From contig CANRBR010000005.1 of the NCBI GenBank assembly GCA_947628915.1, positions 1-36,523 of the forward strand: DNA of 36,523 bases, in the 5' to 3' direction. Of this stretch, positions 15,711 through 23,969 are shown one piece after another. Position numbers and translations under genes: made by a program. The stretch comes from an uncultured Bacilli bacterium. GTDB lineage: Bacteria; Bacillota_I; Bacilli_A; RF39; UBA660. Positions within the stretch are counted from its first letter, which is position 1. Every line of letters starts with the position of its first letter. The notes beneath the pieces are model-generated. The model was given only the letters and a program-made list of their open reading frames with translations, ran no database searches and was not told the DNA's origin.

Positions 15711-16781
15711 ATGAAAAAGACATTTTTATTTAGTTTATTATTTGTAAGTTTAATATTAGTACTTAGTGGTTGTTTTGAAACAAAAGAAGAAAAAGTAAAG
15801 AGAAAAGAATATTCAAAACAGGCAAGTACAAATGCAGTTAACTATGTAAAAAATAAATATGGATTTACCCCAAAGGTTGTAAGTACAAACTGTACTTTTG
15901 ATAGTTCAGACATGTTTTTAAGTAATTGTAATGATACAACGAATGTTATTCTTGAATATAATGGTAAAAAATTTCACGTGTTTATTGATGGCAGTAAAGA
16001 AAGTACTGAAGGAAAAGATAACTATCAATATGATGAAATAGTTAATGATTTATTAGAAGCAATAAAAAAAGACATTAATGTAGAACCGTATAAATATAAT
16101 ATTTTTTATGGATATGGTGATGTTGAAGGGTTAATAGATACATATTATGATGGAAATAATTTGGGTGAAATATTTAAAGAAGTAATGGTATATATTTCAT
16201 TAGATTATGTAAATAATATAAATCTAGAAATGCTTCAAAATATTAATTTAACACAGACTTTAAATGCTTATAGTATATATTTGATAAATTATAAATCAGA
16301 AGATTTAGCAAAAGTATATAGTAGGGAATCATATTCTGATATTAATATTTATGAAATTGCGCCTAGTATAAATGATGCATTAATAATAAATAAAAGTGAA
16401 AGAAAATATTACAAATTTAATTTAAAACAGTTTGATGGTATTTATTATGGGGATGTTAAAAACAATGAAGAAGTAAGTTTGAGTTATGGACAAATGAGTA
16501 ATCCTGAAAATTGGGAAGGACGTGGCGCTCATAATCCAACTCAGATAACCAGGACATATAGTATAGACGCAACACTTGATTCTATTTATATATATATTCC
16601 ATTAAGTATGTTAGGAAATACTGAAAATTTAGATGTTGCATATGAGTGTGAAAGAAATGGAGAAACATATTATAATACCTCTCGATTAAAGGCTTATAAA
16701 AATTCTACTTATGCAGTTAGTAGTATACAATTAAATTCTTGCACTAATCCTAAATTTGCAGTATTTAAAAGTAAATATTAA
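15711..16781 (+). CDS. Large lipoprotein of unknown function
   Basis: 356 residues. The signal peptide ends in lipobox VLSG-C (Cys21) and the mature part is predicted to be outside the membrane. Residues 35-110 (ASTNAVNYVKNKYGFTPKVV .. VILEYNGKKFHVFID .. YQYDEIVNDLLEAIKKDI) share a layout with the lipoproteins at 18199, 18884 and 19498: a helix ending in KYG/EYP, then beta strands and an amphipathic helix. The C-terminal ~110 residues form a second, beta-rich domain with YSIDATLDSIYIYIPLSML and two Cys (YECERNG and LNSCTNP). No known catalytic motif is visible. It is the first gene of a long co-directional run under the palindrome-bearing promoter. Confidence 0.7.
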   Translation: MKKTFLFSLLFVSLILVLSGCFETKEEKVKRKEYSKQASTNAVNYVKNKYGFTPKVVSTNCTFDSSDMFLSNCNDTTNVILEYNGKKFHVFIDGSKESTEGKDNYQYDEIVNDLLEAIKKDINVEPYKYNIFYGYGDVEGLIDTYYDGNNLGEIFKEVMVYISLDYVNNINLEMLQNINLTQTLNAYSIYLINYKSEDLAKVYSRESYSDINIYEIAPSINDALIINKSERKYYKFNLKQFDGIYYGDVKNNEEVSLSYGQMSNPENWEGRGAHNPTQITRTYSIDATLDSIYIYIPLSMLGNTENLDVAYECERNGETYYNTSRLKAYKNSTYAVSSIQLNSCTNPKFAVFKSKY

Positions 16782-16792
16782 GAGGTGAGATT

Positions 16793-17353
16793 ATGATATG
16801 TAAAAAGTGTGGAAGTAATATAATAGATGGAAGTAAGTTTTGTACAAACTGTGGAGCAAGTGTTGAAGAAGTTAGTAATCAACAACAAAATTATCAAGTA
16901 AATGATACTTTAACAAAAAAAGAAATAAAAAGAATAGAAAAGGAAGAAAAGAAAAAAATACTGAAAGCAAGAGAAATAATAGGAACTGATTATCTAGTAA
17001 CTTTAATACTAATCAATGTTCCATTTGTTTTACTCTGTAATTTTTATTTAAACGATTATGTTATTATCAAAATTATATTAGGTTATGTTTGGTATTTATT
17101 ATTACCTTTATTAGGAGCGTATTTAATAAAATTAATACATTTCAAAAAACTTCAAAAATATATAACTTTAGATAATTATAAAAAAATAAAAAGATATTCA
17201 ATTATGGATTTAGTTATATTAGGATTCTTCCATGTAGGAATAAATTTAAATATATTTGCTATTCCTGTAATAATATCTTATGTATTATCTGTTATATACA
17301 TAATGTATGAAATGGATAAAATTTATAAAACTAAATTAGGAGTGAGATTATGA
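16793..17353 (+). CDS. Zinc-ribbon membrane protein
   Basis: 186 residues. An N-terminal zinc ribbon (MICKKCGSNIIDGSKFCTNC, C3-C6 and C17-C20) faces the cytosol, then comes a Lys/Glu-rich helix (KKEIKRIEKEEKKK), then about four spans (near 67-85, 90-110, 138-155 and 156-173). Zinc_ribbon_2 plus membrane spans is common in Bacillota proteins of unknown role. Its first 27 residues are nearly the same as those of the next gene, whose ATG overlaps its TGA stop (ATGA), so the pair is translationally coupled and arose in part by duplication. Confidence 0.75.
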   Translation: MICKKCGSNIIDGSKFCTNCGASVEEVSNQQQNYQVNDTLTKKEIKRIEKEEKKKILKAREIIGTDYLVTLILINVPFVLLCNFYLNDYVIIKIILGYVWYLLLPLLGAYLIKLIHFKKLQKYITLDNYKKIKRYSIMDLVILGFFHVGINLNIFAIPVIISYVLSVIYIMYEMDKIYKTKLGVRL

Positions 17354-18138
17354 TTTGTAAAAAGTGTGGAAGTAATGTAATAGTTGGAAGTAAATTTTGT
17401 ATGAATTGTGGAGCAAGTATTGAAGAAGTTAGTAACAATCAAATTGTTCAAGAACAAACAAATCAAAATACCGTTTTGAATAATAATATTGATGCTAATA
17501 ATTTAAACCAAAGTCATATGCAAGGAGATACAAATAACTCAAATTTAAATAATAATTTTAAAAAAGATAATAAAAAATTAATTATACTATTTTCTATAAT
17601 AGGAGGATTAGTATTATTAGGTGTCGTTATAACACTAATTATGTTTTCATTAATTCCAAATAAAGATACTATTAATGATTCTAATAGCAACTATGAAGAA
17701 AATACCAATGATGTTGAAGTTGAAGAAAGTGGTAAAAGGATTGGTACTGAAGAGTTTGGATATGTAACTGTTCCAGATAATTGGGTCAGATTTTATGATG
17801 TGGATGGCTCTAGTACATATCAATATAGTTATGCTGGTATATGGATTGTAACTTTATATGCAGTTCCAAAAACACAAATAGATGCAAAATCTTATGCATC
17901 AAATGTTAGATATGCTATGGAATATGAAGAAGGTGCAACAAATGTTACAGGTGCAACAGTAACTTTAGGAAAATATAATGCATATCAAGTGTATGGATAT
18001 TATCCTGATGATAATGTTTGGTTAGTTTCTTGGTATTTTGAAGCAGAAGATGGTAAAACACATTATCTTTCAATAGAGGGGCCAGATAGATATAGTGATA
18101 ACTTTAATATTGCAAATACATTTTCGTTAGAGAAATAA
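17350..18138 (+). CDS. Zinc-ribbon protein with one membrane span and an extracytoplasmic PsbP-like domain
   Basis: 262 residues: zinc ribbon 1-20 (MICKKCGSNVIVGSKFCMNC), an Asn/Gln-rich linker, one span (~76-100, LIILFSIIGGLVLLGVVITLIM), an acidic linker, then a C-terminal domain (~130-262). That domain begins EEFGYVTVPDNWVRFYDVDGSST and has alternating strands, as in small secreted PsbP-like or DUF domains that follow zinc ribbons in Clostridia and Bacilli. The zinc ribbon would be inside and the domain outside, a possible sensor layout. It overlaps the preceding gene by 4 nt (ATGA). Confidence 0.72.
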   Translation: MICKKCGSNVIVGSKFCMNCGASIEEVSNNQIVQEQTNQNTVLNNNIDANNLNQSHMQGDTNNSNLNNNFKKDNKKLIILFSIIGGLVLLGVVITLIMFSLIPNKDTINDSNSNYEENTNDVEVEESGKRIGTEEFGYVTVPDNWVRFYDVDGSSTYQYSYAGIWIVTLYAVPKTQIDAKSYASNVRYAMEYEEGATNVTGATVTLGKYNAYQVYGYYPDDNVWLVSWYFEAEDGKTHYLSIEGPDRYSDNFNIANTFSLEK

Positions 18139-18198
18139 AAAATATCTATCATAAAAGGGTTTTGTATAAAAATTTAAAGAAGTTATTAAAGGAGAATT

Positions 18199-18831
18199 AT
18201 GAAAAAAATAGTTTTGAATTTAACTTGCTTTATTATTTTAGTAGGATTTATAACTAGTTGCTCTAACAATATTCCTCAAAAAGCAAAAAAATATTTGGAA
18301 AACAAGTATGGTGAATCATTTATATTGAATTCATCCATAGGCAGCAGCACAGATCAATCAAACTATGAGATATTCTTTTATTCGGAATCACATCCAAATA
18401 ATATTGTAAAGGTATATTATGAAAATAAAGAATTCAAAGATAATTACTATGGGATCTTAATTAATGATGAATATAAATTAATGCTAGATAGTATCTTAAA
18501 TAAGCATTTTAATCAAATAAAATATTATTTCAATTTTACAGCAAATTATTTTGATAGTAGTTTAGTTAATAAAAATCAATTTCAAGATGCTATAAGTCAT
18601 TTTAAAGAATCTTTTTATTCCAATACTTTAATTTTCATAAACGATGATAACAATTTAACAGAATATGAATTTAATAATATTTTAAATGAATTACAAAACA
18701 AGGGATTGACAGGATACATAGCAATATACAGGTTATCAACAAGTGAATATGATTCTATTACTGATAGCAATTACAATAAATTTTTAAGTGAAAGTTATGA
18801 GATAAAGCCAATATTTAAGGCTACATATTAA
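18199..18831 (+). CDS. Lipoprotein of the KYG-type paralogue group
   Basis: 210 residues. The signal peptide ends with FITS-C (Cys21), a usable lipobox. The mature part begins SNNIPQKAKKYLENKYGESF, then strands (YEIFFYSE, IVKVYYEN) and DNYYGILINDEYKLML, the same order as in the two lipoproteins that follow. Function is unknown. RBS AAAGGAG is 6 nt upstream of the ATG. The 60-nt gap from the zinc-ribbon gene holds no terminator, so it is probably in the same transcript. Confidence 0.68.
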   Translation: MKKIVLNLTCFIILVGFITSCSNNIPQKAKKYLENKYGESFILNSSIGSSTDQSNYEIFFYSESHPNNIVKVYYENKEFKDNYYGILINDEYKLMLDSILNKHFNQIKYYFNFTANYFDSSLVNKNQFQDAISHFKESFYSNTLIFINDDNNLTEYEFNNILNELQNKGLTGYIAIYRLSTSEYDSITDSNYNKFLSESYEIKPIFKATY

Positions 18832-18883
18832 ATTTTAAAATGTATAGTTAATTAAATATTTAAAGACTAATTAAAGGAGAATT

Positions 18884-19489
18884 ATGAAAAAAATAGTTTT
18901 AAGTACGATATGTATGATTGTTTTATTAGGATTAGTTGGGTGTGGTAAACCTTCAAAATCAGAAGGTGTTATGGAATATTTAAACGAAGAATATCCAGAT
19001 GAGAAATTTACAATAATTGATAAAGAATATTTAGAACAAGTGGAAGGAAATTGTAATGAAGATGGATATAGTTATACAGTTAAATCAAATGATACAAATA
19101 TTGAATTTACAGTAAAAGATATTTATGAAGAAACAAGTTATGGCACTTGTAATTATGGTTTAACTGATAATTATAGATTAAATTCAATGAAAAAATATGA
19201 ATCTGAATTTAATGATAGTAGGTTATTTATTGGTGAAGGTGAACAATGGATGATAACAATTAAAGTAAATTATGAAGACTTTAATTCTTCAACTGAACTT
19301 GCAAATGTGTTATATAATTTTAAGACATTTTACGAAAATAAAAAGCCATTTACAAAAGATAGTGATGTTGAAGTACACATATATAAACTAGGAGTGCAAC
19401 TTCATGGGAATGTGAAATTAACGTATAGTAATCGAAATATAACATTATCAGATATAAAAAACGATATAGAAGAAATAATTAATAATTAG
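18884..19489 (+). CDS. Tandem-duplicated lipoprotein, copy 1
   Basis: 201 residues with lipobox GLVG-C (Cys20). The mature part is SKSEGVMEYLNEEYPDEKFTIID, then beta strands with two Cys (GNCNEDG and GTCNYG), and a conserved KVNYEDFNSSTELANVLYNF segment. Residues 1-26 are identical to those of copy 2 at 19498, and nearly identical at DNA level over the first ~85 nt, while the centre has diverged. The C-termini (NITLSDI..N.IEEIIN) are again similar. This is a recent duplication with a conserved signal region and a diversifying exposed domain. There is an 8-nt gap to copy 2. Confidence 0.72.
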   Translation: MKKIVLSTICMIVLLGLVGCGKPSKSEGVMEYLNEEYPDEKFTIIDKEYLEQVEGNCNEDGYSYTVKSNDTNIEFTVKDIYEETSYGTCNYGLTDNYRLNSMKKYESEFNDSRLFIGEGEQWMITIKVNYEDFNSSTELANVLYNFKTFYENKKPFTKDSDVEVHIYKLGVQLHGNVKLTYSNRNITLSDIKNDIEEIINN

Positions 19490-19497
19490 GTGGTTTT

Positions 19498-20106
19498 ATG
19501 AAAAAAATAGTTTTAAGTACGATATGTATGATTGTTTTATTAGGATTAGTTGGATGTGGTAAACCTTCCAAATCTAAAGATGTTATGGAATATTTAAACG
19601 AAGAATATCCAGGTGAGACATTTGAAATTATTAGTAAAAATAGTATAGAACTTGAAAATTCTACCTGTGGAGATGATACGGTTTTAGGAAATAAATGGGA
19701 AATTAGGTCGAAAACAACTAATATAGAGTTTATAGTTAGTGATGATTATGATTTTAATTCTTTTGTATGTGAATTTGTTTTAAGAGATAATTATAAATTG
19801 CAGACAGTAAAAAAATATGTTTATGATTATAATGATACTAGAATTATTGTGAACGATAAAGGATATGGGGATTATGTTAATATTAAAGTAAATTATGAAG
19901 ATTTTAGTTCTTCAATCGAACTTGCAAATGTGTTATATAATTTTAAAGTTTTTTATGAAAATAAACCGTCAAGAAAAAACGTTAATGTATCTGTAGATAT
20001 ATTAAAAGCAGGAGAATATGTTGGATATTTTCGTATAATGTATGCTGATAAAAATATAACATTATCAGATATACAAAATAATATAGAAGAAATAATTAAT
20101 AAGTAG
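19498..20106 (+). CDS. Tandem-duplicated lipoprotein, copy 2
   Basis: 202 residues. The signal peptide and lipobox (GLVG-C) are the same as in copy 1, followed by SKSKDVMEYLNEEYPGETFEII. The middle (residues ~45-110) is divergent, retaining two Cys at shifted positions (STCGDD and FVCEF), and KVNYEDFSSSIELANVLYNFKVFYENK is strongly conserved. It begins 8 nt after the stop of copy 1 and ends 9 nt before the surface protein gene, so all three are co-transcribed. No enzymatic motif is visible; ligand binding or decoy surface display are possibilities. Confidence 0.72.
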   Translation: MKKIVLSTICMIVLLGLVGCGKPSKSKDVMEYLNEEYPGETFEIISKNSIELENSTCGDDTVLGNKWEIRSKTTNIEFIVSDDYDFNSFVCEFVLRDNYKLQTVKKYVYDYNDTRIIVNDKGYGDYVNIKVNYEDFSSSIELANVLYNFKVFYENKPSRKNVNVSVDILKAGEYVGYFRIMYADKNITLSDIQNNIEEIINK

Positions 20107-20115
20107 GTGTAATGT

Positions 20116-21153
20116 ATGAAGAAGTACAAAAATATTTTATTAAGTTTAGTTTTATTTCTTATAATAGGGGTATGTAATGTTAAAGCGGCTGAACTTACAG
20201 ATTTAAAAGCAACATTAAAAAAGTCAGCAGAATTAAAAAATTCGTATCAGGATTTATATGTTGAAGTAACTTCAGATAATTTTAGTGAAAACGATTATAG
20301 AGCACTTTTTTCTAAATCTACTGATAATATTCCAACTAATGTTTCTAATGGAGAAGAATTGAGTTTTGTTTCAATTTCTTTGGATAATCGTAAAATTGGT
20401 GAAATACAAGATTATTTAAAATATGCTTCTCAGTATGGGAATTTATATATTACTTTATATGAATATAATGGTTCCTCTTTTGATAAGGCATCAAGTCCTA
20501 TCTTAATTGAAAGGCCAAGCTATTTACCATATACATATAGAATTGTTTCACAGTTTTATTCTGATAAAAGTGCATCATTTAAAATAAATGAGATTTATAA
20601 TGAAAATTCAACAATAAAATTTAAAATTGGAGAAGTAAAAGATATTGAATTGTTAAAAAAATTTAGTAATACAAGTAATTTACCTTATGAAGAATTAATT
20701 GAATATGCAAAAAATGATTTAACACCCATTCAAATTAATCAAGTAAAAATAAATTCTAGAAATTCAGGAATTGCTGATGGAGAATTTACAGATGTTTATG
20801 ATACAACTAATATAGTTGATGGTAGATATTATTATGTATATACAGAAATTGATACTGAAAGTGGAATATATTATCCATTAGTGGATATAGGATTGTATAA
20901 ATCTCAATATAATAAAAATTTAATATCATCTAATTATAAAAATGACTCAGAATATGAAAGTAATTCAAAAGAAACAGATGAAGATATTGATATAAAAGAT
21001 GAAGCCATCCAAAATGTTAATGTACCTGATACAGCAAGTTCAAATAATATAATATATATAATTATAGGTATTGTTTTAGTCATAATAGGTATATCGTTAA
21101 TTCTTATACCATTAATAAAGTTCAAAATAAAAAATACAAAGGACAGTATATAA
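20116..21153 (+). CDS. Secreted protein with C-terminal membrane anchor and sorting-like VPDTA motif
   Basis: 345 residues: a signal peptide ending near NVKA-A (cleavage ~25), an extracellular beta-rich region (~26-270), an acidic linker (NDSEYESNSKETDEDIDIKDE), then VPDTASSN immediately before a long span (IIYIIIGIVLVIIGISLIL) and a basic tail (KFKIKNTK). The motif-span-charged tail order resembles a sortase signal of the LPxTA/LPxTG type, with V for L, but no sortase gene is in the window. Without sorting it would be a simple C-terminally anchored membrane protein. It is the last gene of the lipoprotein run; a terminator hairpin overlaps its stop. Confidence 0.68.
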   Translation: MKKYKNILLSLVLFLIIGVCNVKAAELTDLKATLKKSAELKNSYQDLYVEVTSDNFSENDYRALFSKSTDNIPTNVSNGEELSFVSISLDNRKIGEIQDYLKYASQYGNLYITLYEYNGSSFDKASSPILIERPSYLPYTYRIVSQFYSDKSASFKINEIYNENSTIKFKIGEVKDIELLKKFSNTSNLPYEELIEYAKNDLTPIQINQVKINSRNSGIADGEFTDVYDTTNIVDGRYYYVYTEIDTESGIYYPLVDIGLYKSQYNKNLISSNYKNDSEYESNSKETDEDIDIKDEAIQNVNVPDTASSNNIIYIIIGIVLVIIGISLILIPLIKFKIKNTKDSI

Positions 21154-21170
21154 CTTATACTGCTTTTTTT
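21144..21170 (+). terminator. Rho-independent terminator of the lipoprotein operon
   Basis: CAGTATA - TAACT - TATACTG followed by CTTTTTTT. The left arm lies inside the last codons of the gene, with the stop codon in the loop. Confidence 0.88.
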
Positions 21171-21191
21171 GTAATCTTGTATAAAAAACAA

Positions 21192-21220
21192 TTGAAAACA
21201 TAAATAGTATTTGATATACT
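21192..21220 (+). promoter_or_regulatory. Promoter of the DUF3800 gene
   Basis: TTGAAA (21192-21197), 17-nt spacer, TATACT (21215-21220), with extended TG (TGATATACT). Confidence 0.8.
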
Positions 21221-21282
21221 GTTTATGCAATAAAATAATGTTATATAGTGCTTTTATATTATAAATGATAGGATGTGATTAT

Positions 21283-22137
21283 ATGTGGATGGATAAACCT
21301 ACAAAAATAAGACAGTTATCTCCTGAGATAGAATATATTATGTGTATAGATGAAAATGGAAATAGTAATAATATTACATATATATTAAAGAAAATATCTA
21401 ATAATAAAGAAGTTCAAGAGGATGAAAAGTATTTTACTATAACAGGGTGTATTTTTAATAAAAAAGATTACATGAGTGCTAAAAAGAAAATTAAGTTATT
21501 AAAAAACAAATATTGGGAAAATGGTATGTTTTACGATGATAAACAAAAAATAAAAAAAGCAGTTTGTTTTCACTCTAGGGAAATAAGAAAACATGATAAT
21601 TGTTTTAATGATAATGTAATAAACTATGATGAATTTATTTTAGATTTAACTGACTTAATGAAAAATATAGAATGTAAAATAATATCTATAAGTGTAAATT
21701 TATATGAGTATTTAAAAAGAGGATATACGCATAATGTTTATAATGTTGCTTTCGATTTTTTATTAGAACGATATATTTATAATACTGATAAAAGTAAAAA
21801 GGGACTTATAATGTTAGAGGCTAGGGGTAAAGAAGAAGATAATTATTTGTTAGAACATATAAGTAAAGTTATTTTAAAGACTGGCACCAAAAGTATAAAA
21901 GCATCTGAATTGAAATCGAAAATTAAAGGTGTTTATTTTAATCCTAAATGGAACGAAGAATATAGTTCAACTTATATAGGACTAGAAGTCGCAGATTTAT
22001 ATTCATATCCAATTCATAAATATATAAAATTGAATAAAAAAGATAAGGCATTTAAGTCTTATGAAGATAAAATAGTTGAATATCCTAATTATACTAATAA
22101 AGGTATAAAAGTATTTCCAAATGAAAATAAAAAATAA
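21283..22137 (+). CDS. DUF3800 family protein
   Basis: 284 residues from ATG 21283 (MWMDKPTKIRQLS), chosen because AGGATGTGA lies just upstream; ATG 21265 is an alternative. DUF3800 features are present: an early acidic strand IMCIDENGNSNN (equivalent of the DESG motif), YFTITGCIFNKKDY, a central strand (GLIMLEARGKEED) and the C-terminal GLEVADLYSYPIHKYI with its acidic residue. The fold is RNase H-like and the family occurs with phage-defence and mobile genes, but its activity is not settled. It has its own promoter. A convergent ~70-nt RNA terminates right at its stop codon, which is unusual. A PcfJ-like gene follows. Confidence 0.8.
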   Translation: MWMDKPTKIRQLSPEIEYIMCIDENGNSNNITYILKKISNNKEVQEDEKYFTITGCIFNKKDYMSAKKKIKLLKNKYWENGMFYDDKQKIKKAVCFHSREIRKHDNCFNDNVINYDEFILDLTDLMKNIECKIISISVNLYEYLKRGYTHNVYNVAFDFLLERYIYNTDKSKKGLIMLEARGKEEDNYLLEHISKVILKTGTKSIKASELKSKIKGVYFNPKWNEEYSSTYIGLEVADLYSYPIHKYIKLNKKDKAFKSYEDKIVEYPNYTNKGIKVFPNENKK

Positions 22138-22203
22138 GAACTGGATTACCAGTCCTTACCGTCCGCGATACCACGAACCCCAAGTGAATTAAATCACTTT
22201 TGT
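22130..22203 (-). ncRNA. Small structured RNA convergent with the DUF3800 gene
   Basis: Bounded by a consensus promoter (22210-22238) and a terminator (22136-22157: AAGAACTGG - ATTA - CCAGTCCTT, which on the minus strand is followed by ATTTTTTATTTT). The ~70-nt transcript would form a 5' hairpin AAGTGA-TTTAAT-TCACTT, a GC-rich middle (GGGGTTCGTGGTATCGCGGACGG by sequence at about 22158-22180) and the terminator stem. The middle is far more GC-rich than anything nearby, typical of a conserved RNA. No ORF of note fits. It overlaps only the last codons of the DUF3800 gene. Confidence 0.65.
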
Positions 22204-22209
22204 ATAACT

Positions 22210-22238
22210 AGTATAACAAAATTAAAAACTATTGTCAA
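22210..22238 (-). promoter_or_regulatory. Promoter of the small RNA
   Basis: On the minus strand TTGACA (22238-22233), exactly 17 nt, TATACT (22215-22210): a near-perfect sigma-A promoter. Confidence 0.85.
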
Positions 22239-22326
22239 CTAGTCATTATTATTATATTTATTAAATATTTAATTATAACATAGTATAGAGTTATTTATAT
22301 AAATCTTCTTAATTTACACCCTCTAT

Positions 22327-22348
22327 CATAAGTGATATAATACTTATG
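22327..22348 (+). promoter_or_regulatory. Promoter -10 embedded in a palindrome upstream of the PcfJ-like gene
   Basis: CATAAGT - GATATAAT - ACTTATG: perfect 7-bp arms enclose the -10 (TATAAT 22336-22341, with extended TG). A regulator bound here would block transcription. The arms follow directly from the sequence; the regulator is unknown. Confidence 0.6.
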
Positions 22349-22364
22349 TATTAAAGGAGTATTT

Positions 22365-23852
22365 ATGTTACAAATTAAGTATGATGATGAATTTAAAAAT
22401 CTAATTAATGAACCTATATGTGACTTTTGGAAATTAAAAGAAGATATACCAGATAATGTTATAGAATTTATAACCGATATATCAAATTCAATAGTAATAA
22501 AGACCTATGATAATTTCTTATACTGTTCTAGGTGTGTGAATAAGTTAGATGAAAATAATATATGTAGTATATGTGGCAAAAATTATAGTGAAACTGTAAA
22601 CAATCCAAAATATATAAATATAATAGCTGATATTAATGATATAAGATATTTTCCATACACTATCCATTATTATGTATTTGATATAAAGGGTAATGATGTA
22701 ATATTATATATCATAAAAGAGTCAATATACTATAATAATCCTACTACTGTAAAGCCATATAAAACAAGTGAAATAATTATAAATAAAGCATATAAAATAA
22801 ATAAAAATGGAATGTATGAATTAATTTCAAATAAATATTATAGTTTTGATGAAATAGATAAATTTATATATGATGATGAGAGTAATAACTTTGCTTTAGA
22901 TAATGAATTAAACGATTATATAGACTTTAAATTTATATACACAGATAATATAGATATGCTTAAAAATACTGTTTATAAATATAGCCATATATGGGATGCG
23001 AAGGAGTATTTAAACGAATGTGAAATATGTGTTGGTAATATAGTATATAGTCCTATTCATTTAAAACAGTTCGAGTATTTAATAAAACATAAGTTATACA
23101 ATCTCGCACTAGATGATTCATACTTACTTAAATATGAAAACAAGTATAAAGAATTTTTTAATAACGATAAGTATTTAAACTTTATGATAGAAAATAATCT
23201 TGATAACAAAGAGTTTAACGCACTTACTATGTGTAAAAGAACTGATATGTCATTAATAAAATTCATATCAGAGAAATTATACTATATTGAAAAAATACTA
23301 GAAATACAAAAAATAAATTTAGTTGAATTAAAGAAATATTTTGACAGTCAAAATTTAAGTAACGAATACTTAGTAGAATATTTAGATTATCTTAGTATTG
23401 CAAAAAAACTAGGTCTTGATATAAAAGATAAAAAGATTTTATATCCAGATAATTTATTTGATGCACACGATAAATTATATACTGAGATAACTATACTTGA
23501 AGACCCATCTATAAATAAAGATATAAGTAAACTATCTAGTTTATTAGAGTTAAATGTTTACGAAGATGATAAATATATAATAATACCTGCTAGTTCAATA
23601 GAAAGTTTAGTAGATGAAAGTACTCAACAACAAAACTGTGTTAGAACATATTCTAAAAGATATAGTAATAACGATGTACAGATATATTTCATGAGAAAAA
23701 AAGAAGATATAACTAAATCTTTTGTAACAATAGAAGTTCAAAATGGTAAAATCATTCAGGCTAGAACTAAGCTTAATGAACTTCCAAGTTCTGATGTAAA
23801 TTTAGTATTAAAGAAATGGGAAAAACAAATTATCCCAGTTATTAATGAATAA
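22365..23852 (+). CDS. PcfJ-like protein
   Basis: 495 residues, cytosolic. An N-terminal zinc ribbon (C54-x2-C57 .. C67-x2-C70) is followed by a long alpha/beta region and the C-terminal PcfJ-like signature: SLVDESTQQQNCVRTYSKRY, IYFMRKKEDITKSFVTIEVQ, IIQARTKLN and LKKWEKQI. PcfJ was named from the Enterococcus conjugative plasmid pCF10, but PcfJ-like proteins are also chromosomal. Their biochemical function is not known. No other conjugation gene is present here. Monocistronic; AAAGGAG precedes ATG 22365. Confidence 0.8.
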   Translation: MLQIKYDDEFKNLINEPICDFWKLKEDIPDNVIEFITDISNSIVIKTYDNFLYCSRCVNKLDENNICSICGKNYSETVNNPKYINIIADINDIRYFPYTIHYYVFDIKGNDVILYIIKESIYYNNPTTVKPYKTSEIIINKAYKINKNGMYELISNKYYSFDEIDKFIYDDESNNFALDNELNDYIDFKFIYTDNIDMLKNTVYKYSHIWDAKEYLNECEICVGNIVYSPIHLKQFEYLIKHKLYNLALDDSYLLKYENKYKEFFNNDKYLNFMIENNLDNKEFNALTMCKRTDMSLIKFISEKLYYIEKILEIQKINLVELKKYFDSQNLSNEYLVEYLDYLSIAKKLGLDIKDKKILYPDNLFDAHDKLYTEITILEDPSINKDISKLSSLLELNVYEDDKYIIIPASSIESLVDESTQQQNCVRTYSKRYSNNDVQIYFMRKKEDITKSFVTIEVQNGKIIQARTKLNELPSSDVNLVLKKWEKQIIPVINE

Positions 23853-23939
23853 AAAAATAATTTATATATTTACTAATTCATTAAATTAATATAAAAATAT
23901 TAAACTCTACGAATGGTATAGTAATAAATTTAATTTGTG

Positions 23940-23948
23940 TGCTATAAT
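23940..23948 (+). promoter_or_regulatory. Extended -10 promoter of the first ABC fusion gene
   Basis: TGCTATAAT (TG-N-TATAAT), 21 nt upstream of the ATG at 23970. Confidence 0.65.
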
Positions 23949-23969
23949 AGTTGGGAAAGGTAGGGAACT

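Noticed and set aside
18884-20106. CRISPR or short tandem repeat array from the repeated lipoprotein starts
   Set aside because: Only two copies, each inside an ORF; ordinary gene duplication.
22158-22180. tRNA or tRNA-like reading of the GGGGTTCGTGG stretch
   Set aside because: It resembles a T-loop only by TTCG; no acceptor or anticodon stems can be formed and there is no CCA.
22365-23852. Integrated conjugative element suggested by the PcfJ-like gene
   Set aside because: No relaxase, coupling protein, type IV secretion gene, integrase or attachment site is seen in the window.
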